NCBI GenBank assembly: GCA_016199065.1
Contig: JACQHK010000047.1
Coordinates: 1 to 43,831, forward strand
Reading direction: 5' to 3'
Length of the DNA stretch: 43,831 nucleotides
Origin: Candidatus Microgenomates bacterium
GTDB lineage: Bacteria; Patescibacteriota; Microgenomatia; JACPZF01
The notes beneath the pieces were generated by a model. That model worked only from the letters and a program-made list of their open reading frames with translations. It made no database searches and was not told the DNA's origin. Both the position numbers and the translations under genes were made by a program. Below are positions 25,991 to 35,531 of the stretch, piece by piece (the stretch's first letter is position 1; every line of letters starts with the position of its first letter).

Positions 25991-28900
25991 CTATCTCACC
26001 TCAAACCATCCTCCGTCGGAGTGGCCGGAGACATCGGGAGTGTACATTTGATAGGCAGAGGCTGGCGGATGATGATAGCGGCCGGGAGTTGTGGCGCGGA
26101 CTCTGTAGGTAAATTCATAAACTCCCGCAGGCAAATAGTCTGCAAATAAAGACGTTCGATCGTCGTGATATTCTTTGTGTTCAAAATACAAATTCCGGTC
26201 GCCTTTTTCTTTCAATTTGGGTGACTTGGCCGACAAAACACTGGAAGTTTTGAGACTTTCATTGACTGATTCCAAACCGGCCGGCAGGATATCTTCAATC
26301 ACCACAAAATGCCGTTCTTCCGGAGCAACGATAATCAACCTAACCCAGGCTTCGGAATTTTCAGGAAGCGACCCGCTCGGCAAAATATTACCTTTACTAT
26401 CAACCAGTTCTCTTACCACCACCATTCCTTGCTCCAACGGTTTGATTTCAGTAAACGGCAGGAAATATTTTAAGTTGACGTTGTAATACAGATTTCCTTC
26501 TCCGCTTTTGGCAAAAGTCAGAGAGTTTTCTGTGCCGATTTTTAATTGCGTAATACCCAGTGTCAAATCCTCCACACGCAACAAATCTTCTTTAACAAAT
26601 TTTCCTTCTTTGATTGTTTTTCCGTTTAACGAAAATCGATAATCTTCATTTAATTTTTCGTCGCCTTTTAACAACAGTTGCGTTGCAATAGTTTTAATTA
26701 CTGCTGCAGTATCTCTCGTTGATGCCCAATGACCATCACGTCTGGTAGTCATTAAATAACGAATCACTTCCGAAATTAAGGGATTGTTTTTGTTGTAAGA
26801 CATAATTGATTCTAAGACCGCAGCGGTGGCTGTGGTATTGCTACCCATGTAATAACCATAGTTTGTTTGCTGTTCCTCCCAGTGAGTAGTGGTCGCAGTT
26901 TTTTTGGCTAAAGAAATTAATTCGTCATTAAGTTTTTTACCTCTCCCAGAAGCTGTAGGAATTGCACTCATTGCCACTGCCAGGTTAGCCCGTGATTCTA
27001 AACTCATCTCAAAACGTCTGGTATAAAGATTTGAAGTATATGATGCCAAATTTACCCCGCTGTCTTTTAAGACATAAAGAATAAATGCTTGGGTGTTTAA
27101 TGAAGGCGGCGTGACTGAAGAAAGATGCTGCACTAAATAATCCCTGGCTTTAGTCAAAGTCTGATCAGCGACGCTGAACTTGTCTTTTTTAGCTTCAGAA
27201 AGACCAAGGTAAGCATAGGCTGTTACAAACGGGTCGCTTTGCAGTTCCGGCCACCAACCCCAACCGCCATCGGCATGCTGCTGACTGTTTAATCTTTGTA
27301 CGCCATCGCTAATAATCATCGTTAATTCTTTGGCGCTGATTAAACCGCTTTTTTCAATACCGGCTTTCGTAAAAACCCGGTTGGCAAAAACCGCCGGCAG
27401 GAAACGGCTGGTAATTTGTTCAACGCAGTTATAGGGGTAGTCAATTAAATAAGTTAAGGCATTAATACTGGCTGCTCCTAAAGAAGGAGAAAGTGAAATT
27501 GCCGCTGACCCCTGAGTTTTATCAACATCGTTTGGCAAAAGAATTTTTTCTTCTTTATTACCCTGGGAATTTCCGGCTGTGGCAACCGTCTCGGGAACCG
27601 AGTAGGATTTGACCGGCAATTTAATTTCTACAACGTCGCGGGTCACACCATCGCTTCCCGCAACTGAAATTTTTATTTTTGCTTCTTTTACGTCCTGTGC
27701 TTGAGTCTTCCAGGTTAATTTTGCCTGTGCGCCGTCAGCTAAAACTTGCTGTTTGGTGTTTGGTTCGTTGATCTTTATACCTTCAGTCTCGATTTTTACT
27801 GTCGTGTTTTGCTCTTCACCGCTGGTGTTGGCCACAATGGCTCCCAACTGGGCTTCGTCACCAACGGATAAAAATCTCGGTAAGAATGGTCTGATTAATA
27901 AATCCCTGCTGACAATCACTTCAGAAACTGCCGATCCAACCGCTGTGTCTTTGGAATTGGCAATGGCTCCCAGTCTCCAGGTTGTCAAATTGTCCGGCAG
28001 TTTAATTTGTACTGAGATTTTGCCGTTTTGATCAGTCGTTAAATTAGGATTCCAATAGGTGGTATCAGGGAAATTGACGCGGGAAGTATCATTTCCTCCG
28101 CCTTTTTGGTTATGAACATAAACGTCCTTGGCAAAATACGTGTGGTATTTTTCCGTTTCTAAATTGTATACGTCAAAGTCTTTTCCAAAAACATATTCCT
28201 TGGAAGTCACTTTTACTGGTTGATTATTTTTGTCTAATAAATAATCGCCTACCTGAATTTCTCCGGCAGTTTTCCACTCTCCGTTAACCAGCATCCTATG
28301 AACGGCAGTCACTTCGATTTCTCCGTTTAATATTAAATAGTCGTTGACCAAGTGTTTAAAAGTCTTGATAACTTTGGCTTCTACAAGTTTTGAGGAATTT
28401 TCCGATTCTCTGGTCAGAATCACGTCTCCTGTTTTAACGTCTTTAATAGATTTATAACTGTAATCTTTCATTAAGATCGGTGTTTCTGCAGTAAAACACC
28501 CGCCGCTGCCGCCCTTGGCTCCCAGGTTTAAATTGGCATTAATGCGGTCTAAAGAAATTGTTAAGAGTTGTGCCGTATCTACGTCTAAATTACGCGGCTG
28601 ATAAAAAGTTTTGTAAATATCGGCTAGTTCTATTTGTGCCAAATCCCAAACCGCCTTATCAACCAAACCAACTGCTAACTGGGTAGAAACCGGATGGCCT
28701 AATAGGTCCTTGGTTTGAATGGTAGCCTTTAAGGTTTCTTTAGGTTTATAGCGTTTTTTGTCAGTGGTGATAGCCACCTCAACTTGCTGTTTCTTGTCTG
28801 TTACTTTGATTTCGGTGTATCCCATCTTAAACTCCGGCGGTTTTTTAAGGTCGTTACCGCCCCTGACTAAAACTGCACTGATAAACGCATTGGGAGCAAA

Positions 28901-31900
28901 CTTGGGAGGAATAGCAATCGGGAAATTATTTGACGTGTCTGACGTATCAACCACCTGATAATCAAGAACATTCCCCCGCTCTGCAGTTAATAAAGTCTTT
29001 GCTGAATCAGTCGCAAAGGGCGTAGCCACGAAAACGGAAACTGTCTCGCCTACCAAATAATCTCTTTTGTCGGTAACCAGAACTATCCGGTCGTTGTTTT
29101 CCCTGGCCGTAGAAAATCCGTAGCCTGAGACCCACAGAAAACTACCACTAACGTTTTGTTTACCGTTCTTGTCAGAAACTCGGGCAACGACTTTAACAGT
29201 TCCCCCCTCAACAGGAGTAAAAGAGGCCTTTGCATAACCTAATCTATCAGTCGTAACTCTGGTGCTGATTAAAAGAGTATCTGTGGGTTTGGCAACGTAA
29301 TAAAATTCTCCGTCGTCAGTATTTTGTTCACGAACCGTTTCCCAGGTACGTTTGTAAAAGGAAACTTCAACAGGGGTCTCGGGAACTTCCAGACCTTTAA
29401 GATCAACCGTGACAATTTCTACCTGCACTTCTTTACCGCTTTGGTTAGCATACGAAACCGGATGAATACCGGCATAAATTTCTCCTTTATGAACTGTAAA
29501 ATCTGTCGAGGCGGCAATTGACTGATTACTGATGTCATTAACCACTGCTTCAACCCTCATTTTTTGACTGGTTTTATATTTGGCAATATCCAAAGGCAGA
29601 GAAAGCTCTAAATCACCTTTGGTGTTAGTAATACCCTTACCCTGAGTTACTTCTGTTCCGGAATAATAACTGGAACCAGAATAGTACCACCAGGGCCTGG
29701 ACCAATAAGAATCCGGGTCGCCAAATTCATATCGCCAGTCTTTGTCCCATCTAAAAGAATAATCCTCTGTTTGTAAGGTCCAGGTCACCGGAGCTTCAGT
29801 CACTGGTGCACCAAAATAATAAGAGGCGTTAATTGCGGCTTGGGCAATTTCACCTTGGGTATAGGCTGGTTTATTGGTAGTGACGGAAACTGCTAATTCA
29901 GGTTTACGATATTCTTCGACCTGAAACTGTTGAATAGATCCGTTACCTTTAAAATCCACACCCAATTCGTAATTACCCAAGCTGGCATTTTTGCTTAAAA
30001 CAAACTCACTCCAGAAAGAACCAAAGGAGTCGATCGGCAGGACCTGGGTAAAAATTGCCCGGTTTTGCGCATCGGTAATTTTTACGGTAACTTTTTCTCC
30101 GGGTTCCAGGTTTTGGTAAGCTCCGTCATTATCTTTTTTAATGACACCTTTAAAATAAACTTTTTGACCCGGACGGTAAATCGGGCGGTCCAATGTCAGA
30201 TAACTCTTGTAATTTTTTTCGGCATAATAATCGTTTCGTTCATTCGGATCATAATAAGAAGGTAATCCGAAATCATAACGGTTTATACCTTCGCTCCAGG
30301 CACTGGCAGCAACAACCGCATCATCATTGTTTTTACCAAACACAAAGAGATCGTTTTTCTGCAACAGATTTACTTCTTTTTGCCAAACACCATCCTGGTT
30401 AGAAACTCCCTCGGCTAATTTATTGTTGAACATATCTGCCAGCTCCAGTTTCATTCCGGGAATAACCTGCGCCGTTGACTGGTTAACAGACCAGGTAAAA
30501 ATCTGGTTATTGCTTTTTTTTACAGTTAAGGCTGATTTACTGACAATCATAACCATATTGTCATGAGCACCCTGGGGAATTTTTACCTCTAAAAAGTAAA
30601 ATCCCGCGGGAAGATTTTGGCTGTTTTGATCGGTTACTTTAGTTACCACCTGCACCGGAGTATTTAGATCGGCTTCGTAATTTTCGCTCCAGGAACGTAC
30701 TTTGGTTAATTTAGAAGTGTCGTAGTCCTGCCAATTGGCACAACCTACGTTTTGTCTTCCCTGACAATCATTACCATATCTTCTCCGATAAAGTTCCAAA
30801 AGATTTTCCCTGCTTAACCGATACAGCGAATAATCGACACGGTTAGTATTTACCACTTGTGTCACCACCCTGGGAATAATTTCCTGATTAAAAGAGGCAA
30901 AATAAGTTCCTGAGGGATAAATGCTGACGGCCGGTTTGTAGGGAGCGGTGGTAAAGGAAAAAGTGTAGGGCTTTCCGAGCGCTACTCCATATTGATCTTT
31001 AACGTTAGCACCGATTGTCACTTGGTATTCTTTCGAGGGTCCGAAATACGAACTTACGTAAAGTGAATTTTGGTTATTGTAGCTCGAAAAAGAAAAGTAA
31101 GGCTTGGTCGCAGGCTTGGGAATAATTGTCACATTATCGGCAAAGGAGTCCTCATCCATGGGAGTTTTAAAATAAACCTGCAGATTATAAAGTTCACCCG
31201 CAGTTGTTTTGGCTTTATTCTTAGGCTCTGTAGAGATTACTCCGGGAAAATCGGTGGTGGTAAAATTCCAATAATAATCATCTTCCAGACCATTCGGCCC
31301 GTCTGTGCTTTGGGCACCGTTTTTAACTACTGCTTCGTAATTTTCCAATCTGGCCAAAGGAGTTAACGGATAAAAACCCACCACCTTACCATTTACGACT
31401 ACTTTTCCGGGTATTTCCGTTTTGTTTTTATCCAAAACTTTAAAGGAATTAACCAAAGAGGAATACTCCATGTTCTGGGTAAAAAAGGCCGCAATTGAAG
31501 CAACTGGCGAAGCAAATCTTTCTCCTAAAGACGGTGAAACGTCTTCTACTCGGGGACGTGCACTGGAAAATTGCCACTGATAATTTTGTTTTAAGACACC
31601 TCCGTCTTGTGATTTAAGTCCGGAAAAAACAGTAACCTGGTAGGTCGTGGCTTTCTTAAATGGCAGGCTCGGCCGAAATTGATAAGAAGTAGTTCCCAAC
31701 CAACGTCCTTGACCAACGAGCGGCGGATTAATTTCGAAAGCCGGTTGTTTAACAGCACTATTGGTAGCTGTTGTTAAGGGTATCATCGGCCTATCGAAAA
31801 CCACCGTCACCGGAGTTAAATCTTCCAAGGCCTCGTTTTGCGGAGCTGCCAGAATAACCTTTGGCTCTCCGAGAGTCGAAAAATCAATGTTTTTAAAACC

Positions 31901-32653
31901 CACCATGGGTATAAAAAACTTCGAAAGAACCAGACCGTCAAATCCTACCTGGTAATGATTATCTCTTTGTAGAGGCTCTTGCGGAGTAAAAATTAGTTTC
32001 TGCTCACCCTCCCAGGAAAAACTGCCCGGAATCGGTGGTTTAATCCGAAAACTTTTTTCCGCTGTTTGTTTAATAACTTCTTTGTCAAAAATAACTTCGA
32101 TTTTGGTTTCTAAGGGATTTTCCAGGCTATTTTGACCGGGAAAACTCGTTAACACAACGGGTGGGTGAAAAAACGGACCGAACTTGAGCAATAAAAAAAT
32201 TATGAGAACGAGAAACAGAGGTAACCGGGCGATTCGCCATTTTTCTCCGGGAGTAGACGTTTGAAATTTGTTCCCCCAGGAAGATATTTTTTGGGTAAAA
32301 ACGTTTAAAAAGTAAAAAAATTTATCAATGACCAGGATTAAGTATTTTTTAACAAAGTCAGCAATCACCGACAAAAACTGTGGCTTTGTAAGAACTACAA
32401 CTATCACTGTACCGATAGCCAAAATGCCCACAATTAAGGCCTGCATGGTTAAAACCGGTCTTATCACCAACTGCTGTTGGATAAAGGTGTAAGCTTTCCA
32501 CAAAACGGTAATGCCGATTAAAACTATGGCCACCCAAAAGAAAATTTGATTTCGTAAGCGCCGGATTTTACTCAAAAGAGAAGCGGGATAAGATGACGAA
32601 GGAGGTAAGTCCCCGGCAGAAGGATTATTATTTAAGGAATCGTTTTCTGGCAC
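25991..32653 (-). CDS. Membrane-anchored bacterial alpha-2-macroglobulin-like protein (thioester CVEQ) with internal Hint domain
   Basis: 2220 aa; N-terminal TM helices; macroglobulin Ig-like repeats; LDRPIYRPGQKVYFKG; FPDTTYWNPNLTTDQNGKISVQIKLPDNLTTWRL; YPYNCVEQITSRFLP; DGGWGWWPELQSDPFVTAYAYLGL. Confidence 0.95.
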   Translation of the reverse strand: MPENDSLNNNPSAGDLPPSSSYPASLLSKIRRLRNQIFFWVAIVLIGITVLWKAYTFIQQQLVIRPVLTMQALIVGILAIGTVIVVVLTKPQFLSVIADFVKKYLILVIDKFFYFLNVFTQKISSWGNKFQTSTPGEKWRIARLPLFLVLIIFLLLKFGPFFHPPVVLTSFPGQNSLENPLETKIEVIFDKEVIKQTAEKSFRIKPPIPGSFSWEGEQKLIFTPQEPLQRDNHYQVGFDGLVLSKFFIPMVGFKNIDFSTLGEPKVILAAPQNEALEDLTPVTVVFDRPMIPLTTATNSAVKQPAFEINPPLVGQGRWLGTTSYQFRPSLPFKKATTYQVTVFSGLKSQDGGVLKQNYQWQFSSARPRVEDVSPSLGERFASPVASIAAFFTQNMEYSSLVNSFKVLDKNKTEIPGKVVVNGKVVGFYPLTPLARLENYEAVVKNGAQSTDGPNGLEDDYYWNFTTTDFPGVISTEPKNKAKTTAGELYNLQVYFKTPMDEDSFADNVTIIPKPATKPYFSFSSYNNQNSLYVSSYFGPSKEYQVTIGANVKDQYGVALGKPYTFSFTTAPYKPAVSIYPSGTYFASFNQEIIPRVVTQVVNTNRVDYSLYRLSRENLLELYRRRYGNDCQGRQNVGCANWQDYDTSKLTKVRSWSENYEADLNTPVQVVTKVTDQNSQNLPAGFYFLEVKIPQGAHDNMVMIVSKSALTVKKSNNQIFTWSVNQSTAQVIPGMKLELADMFNNKLAEGVSNQDGVWQKEVNLLQKNDLFVFGKNNDDAVVAASAWSEGINRYDFGLPSYYDPNERNDYYAEKNYKSYLTLDRPIYRPGQKVYFKGVIKKDNDGAYQNLEPGEKVTVKITDAQNRAIFTQVLPIDSFGSFWSEFVLSKNASLGNYELGVDFKGNGSIQQFQVEEYRKPELAVSVTTNKPAYTQGEIAQAAINASYYFGAPVTEAPVTWTLQTEDYSFRWDKDWRYEFGDPDSYWSRPWWYYSGSSYYSGTEVTQGKGITNTKGDLELSLPLDIAKYKTSQKMRVEAVVNDISNQSIAASTDFTVHKGEIYAGIHPVSYANQSGKEVQVEIVTVDLKGLEVPETPVEVSFYKRTWETVREQNTDDGEFYYVAKPTDTLLISTRVTTDRLGYAKASFTPVEGGTVKVVARVSDKNGKQNVSGSFLWVSGYGFSTARENNDRIVLVTDKRDYLVGETVSVFVATPFATDSAKTLLTAERGNVLDYQVVDTSDTSNNFPIAIPPKFAPNAFISAVLVRGGNDLKKPPEFKMGYTEIKVTDKKQQVEVAITTDKKRYKPKETLKATIQTKDLLGHPVSTQLAVGLVDKAVWDLAQIELADIYKTFYQPRNLDVDTAQLLTISLDRINANLNLGAKGGSGGCFTAETPILMKDYSYKSIKDVKTGDVILTRESENSSKLVEAKVIKTFKHLVNDYLILNGEIEVTAVHRMLVNGEWKTAGEIQVGDYLLDKNNQPVKVTSKEYVFGKDFDVYNLETEKYHTYFAKDVYVHNQKGGGNDTSRVNFPDTTYWNPNLTTDQNGKISVQIKLPDNLTTWRLGAIANSKDTAVGSAVSEVIVSRDLLIRPFLPRFLSVGDEAQLGAIVANTSGEEQNTTVKIETEGIKINEPNTKQQVLADGAQAKLTWKTQAQDVKEAKIKISVAGSDGVTRDVVEIKLPVKSYSVPETVATAGNSQGNKEEKILLPNDVDKTQGSAAISLSPSLGAASINALTYLIDYPYNCVEQITSRFLPAVFANRVFTKAGIEKSGLISAKELTMIISDGVQRLNSQQHADGGWGWWPELQSDPFVTAYAYLGLSEAKKDKFSVADQTLTKARDYLVQHLSSVTPPSLNTQAFILYVLKDSGVNLASYTSNLYTRRFEMSLESRANLAVAMSAIPTASGRGKKLNDELISLAKKTATTTHWEEQQTNYGYYMGSNTTATAAVLESIMSYNKNNPLISEVIRYLMTTRRDGHWASTRDTAAVIKTIATQLLLKGDEKLNEDYRFSLNGKTIKEGKFVKEDLLRVEDLTLGITQLKIGTENSLTFAKSGEGNLYYNVNLKYFLPFTEIKPLEQGMVVVRELVDSKGNILPSGSLPENSEAWVRLIIVAPEERHFVVIEDILPAGLESVNESLKTSSVLSAKSPKLKEKGDRNLYFEHKEYHDDRTSLFADYLPAGVYEFTYRVRATTPGRYHHPPASAYQMYTPDVSGHSDGGWFEVR
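27416..27427 (-). other. Predicted thioester motif CVEQ of A2M (Cys1743)
   Basis: TGC GTT GAA CAA in frame within YPYNCVEQ. Confidence 0.88.
28109..28498 (-). other. Hint (intein / bacterial intein-like) domain within A2M, residues Cys1386-Asn1515
   Basis: CFTAETPILMKD...SIKDVKTGDVIL...EVTAVHRMLVNGEWKTAGEIQVGDYLL...DVYNLETEKYHTYFAKDVYVHN; flanked by GGSGG and QKGGGND. Confidence 0.9.
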
Positions 32654-32735
32654 AAAAATTTTTTTTATAAAGCCTTTATACCTTAATTAAAACAACTCTA
32701 CCTGCTTAAATCAATTACGCAATTTAAGCTCTTTT

Positions 32736-35156
32736 TCAGAAACCTTCTTTGTAGTCAACGACCGAAAATTCTACATCCTCACTTTCCACCTTTTCACCGT
32801 TTCTCAATTGACCAACAGCTTTTACCCTGTGTTTCCCCTTTACTAATTTCCAGGAAGTACTAAAAGGAAAAGTCTTTGTTTCGGTATATTTCTTACCATT
32901 TACCAACCAGGTAACATTAGTAACAGCAGATGATACATTGGCTTCAAAAACAACGGCCTGATCGCTAACCAGCCAGGGAGCATTTTCAAAAACGGCCTTG
33001 GCCTTTGGATTGGTAATCGAGAGAAACGCTAAATCTCCCAAGCTGTCATCACTCTCGCAGAAGGGAGAATAATTATTGGGAATAAAAGGCTGGTCATTTT
33101 GTACAGCCCAACTGTAAACTTCGGAAGGATAATCGACCAGAACTTTTTCTGTCACAAATTCATTCGGACAGGAATCGTTGGCCAGCAGGTTGTTGCGTAA
33201 ATCGATTTTGACTTTTTTATGCAGTGTAGATATTACTCTGGGTTCAGTTTTATTAATAAATTTTTCAAAATATCGCTCAGGACAAAGATCATCGTAGAGC
33301 TGACCCGATAATTTACAAATCTCGATTTCTTTTATTCCTTCCGGTTTTATAAATTGTTCTTTCGGTTTGCCTTTTAAGAATTCTTCAAAAAACTGGTTCC
33401 ATAAAGGAGCCGCGCCTACCACACCGGTAATCTGTTTCATTGGATGATTGTCGTTATTCCCCATCCAAACTCCTACAGTAAAAGAAGGGGTGTATCCTAC
33501 TGTCCAGTTATCATGCCAGTCCGTAGTCGTTCCTGTTTTAACTGCTGCAGGACGGGACAAAACCAGCGGATTCTTTTCGCCAAAACCCAAAATCCTGGCT
33601 TTCGGATCAGATAAGATATCCGTAATTAAATAGGCGATTTGTTGATTTTGTTCTTCAAAAACCGGACGCGGTTTTTCTCTTTTATGTTGAAAAATAGTTT
33701 TTTCTTGGTCGGTGGTAATTTTTTCTATGGCATATGGAGGAAGAAATTGCCCTCCTCTGGCAAAGGAGGCATAAACATTTGTCAGATCAAGCAAAGTCAC
33801 TTCTCCTCCTCCCAGGGTAATAGCCAGATCATATCTTTCTTTTTGGGTAAAGGTGGTAATACCTAACTTCTCTGCCGTCTGTAAAAATTTTTCTAAGCCG
33901 ATGCGGTGCAAGATCTCCACAGCCGGAAGATTTAAGGAAGATGCTAAGGCTTCCCTGGCCAAAACCAACCCATGGTATCTGCCGTCATAATTATTGGGAG
34001 TAAATCCTTCGCCCTTTTTGGTTTTATAAACGGAAGGTACGTCATAAATTAAAGTTGCCGGAGTAAAACCCTGGCTAAAAGCCGCAGCATAAGTAACGGG
34101 TTTTAGTGCCGATCCGGGTTGGCGCAGAGCCGTTGTTAAATTTACTTCACCGGAATTAGTAGCGTCAAAATAATCAATTCCTCCCAGCATGTTGAGAATT
34201 TCACCCGTTTTGTTATTGATTAACACCAAAGAGCCATTACTTAAGTTGTGTTGTGTTTTTAACCGTTCAATCCAAAGTCGTGCCAAGTCCTGGCTCAATT
34301 TAAAAACCGGATAATCAAGAGTGGTATAAACATTAAAACCGTTCGTGTTTTTTATTCCCATTTTGTCTATTTCTTCTAATACGAAATGAACGAAATGGGG
34401 GGCCTTTATATTATTATTAATAGGGGTAAAAACCAGAGGTTCAAGTTTTGCTTCTGTCACTTCTTCTTTTTTTAGCAGGTCGTTTTCGTATAACAGATTC
34501 AAAACATATTCCTGACGTTTCTTGGCTGCGGAAAAGTTTGTGTAAGGATTTCTTTTCTCCGGTGACGAAATCAGTCCGGCCAAAAATGCGCTTTCGGCGA
34601 CCGATAATTGACTGGCGTCTTTTCCGAAATATAAAATCGAAGCCGCCTGAACACCGTAGGTTAGATTACCAAAATACATTTGATTGAGATATTTAGTCAA
34701 AATATCTTTTTTCGAATGTGTCACAGAAATTCTTAAGGCCATCAGAATTTCTCGAATCTTGCGCAGAAAACTCCGTTTTGAGATTTTTCCGGGAGAAATA
34801 ACCGAGGCCCTGGCTAACTGTTGGGTAATCGTACTGGCACCGCTGACAATTTTTCCTTCTTTTAGATTTAAATAAAGAGATCGGGTGATGGCAGAAAAAT
34901 CCACGCCCGGATTGTGCCAAAAACTTTGATCCTCAGAAACAATTACAGCCTCGATTAAGTGTTGAGGAAATCTCTCATAAGTTACTGTTTGCTTACTGCC
35001 GATTATCCCAGCTTGCTCATAAAGTAAGATATTATTTCTGTCCCAGATTTTAATCGTTCCTGACTTGTCAAAGTTAGGATAAGTCCAGAAATAAAGAAAA
35101 ATTAATAGAAGAAAAAATAGAAGAGGGATTTTGATCCGGAAAAATTTGGTAAGCAT
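32736..35156 (-). CDS. pbpC: Penicillin-binding protein 1C-like bifunctional glycosyltransferase/transpeptidase
   Basis: AVIVSEDQSFWHNPGVDF, GASTITQQLAR, RQPGSALKPVTYAAAF, VKTGTTTDWHDNWTVGYTPSFTVGVWMGN; C-terminal BiPBP-like domain; next to A2M as in pbpC-yfhM loci. Confidence 0.92.
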   Translation of the reverse strand: MLTKFFRIKIPLLFFLLLIFLYFWTYPNFDKSGTIKIWDRNNILLYEQAGIIGSKQTVTYERFPQHLIEAVIVSEDQSFWHNPGVDFSAITRSLYLNLKEGKIVSGASTITQQLARASVISPGKISKRSFLRKIREILMALRISVTHSKKDILTKYLNQMYFGNLTYGVQAASILYFGKDASQLSVAESAFLAGLISSPEKRNPYTNFSAAKKRQEYVLNLLYENDLLKKEEVTEAKLEPLVFTPINNNIKAPHFVHFVLEEIDKMGIKNTNGFNVYTTLDYPVFKLSQDLARLWIERLKTQHNLSNGSLVLINNKTGEILNMLGGIDYFDATNSGEVNLTTALRQPGSALKPVTYAAAFSQGFTPATLIYDVPSVYKTKKGEGFTPNNYDGRYHGLVLAREALASSLNLPAVEILHRIGLEKFLQTAEKLGITTFTQKERYDLAITLGGGEVTLLDLTNVYASFARGGQFLPPYAIEKITTDQEKTIFQHKREKPRPVFEEQNQQIAYLITDILSDPKARILGFGEKNPLVLSRPAAVKTGTTTDWHDNWTVGYTPSFTVGVWMGNNDNHPMKQITGVVGAAPLWNQFFEEFLKGKPKEQFIKPEGIKEIEICKLSGQLYDDLCPERYFEKFINKTEPRVISTLHKKVKIDLRNNLLANDSCPNEFVTEKVLVDYPSEVYSWAVQNDQPFIPNNYSPFCESDDSLGDLAFLSITNPKAKAVFENAPWLVSDQAVVFEANVSSAVTNVTWLVNGKKYTETKTFPFSTSWKLVKGKHRVKAVGQLRNGEKVESEDVEFSVVDYKEGF

Positions 35157-35176
35157 AAAATCATTATCTCACCAAA

Positions 35177-35530
35177 TCATCCAGCACAAATACCGTTGGG
35201 CACCGGTTTTTCCGGCATAGCCAGTACGGGAATCAGGTCATTAGCATAACCAATATCAAAAATCATTCCTTCGGAATACTCATCCATCATCTTGCGCGGC
35301 TCAAGATTTACCACAAACAAAGCTTGTTTCCCCTTAATTTCTTTTGGATTTTCCCGCTCTTTTTTCATTCCCACCAGGATTTTTCTGGTAAAGTCTCCGA
35401 AATTTACTGTCAGACGAACTAATTTGTCAGATTTTTCTACATCTTCAACTTTTTCAATTGTCTCCACGCGGATGTCAATTTTTTCCAAATCGGAAAATTT
35501 GATGGTTGGTTTAACCGGTAAGTTTTTCAT
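35177..35530 (-). CDS. tRNA-binding (OB-fold, MetG C-terminal/CsaA-like) protein
   Basis: IKFSDLEKIDIRVETIEKVEDVEKSDKLVRLTVNFGDFTRKILVGMK...ALFVVNLEPRKMM. Confidence 0.9.
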   Translation of the reverse strand: MKNLPVKPTIKFSDLEKIDIRVETIEKVEDVEKSDKLVRLTVNFGDFTRKILVGMKKERENPKEIKGKQALFVVNLEPRKMMDEYSEGMIFDIGYANDLIPVLAMPEKPVPNGICAG

Positions 35531-35531
35531 T

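Noticed and set aside
28109-28498. Calling the A2M insertion a canonical splicing intein
   Set aside because: The +1 residue is Gln and no endonuclease is present; a Hint/BIL-like cleaving domain is the safer call.
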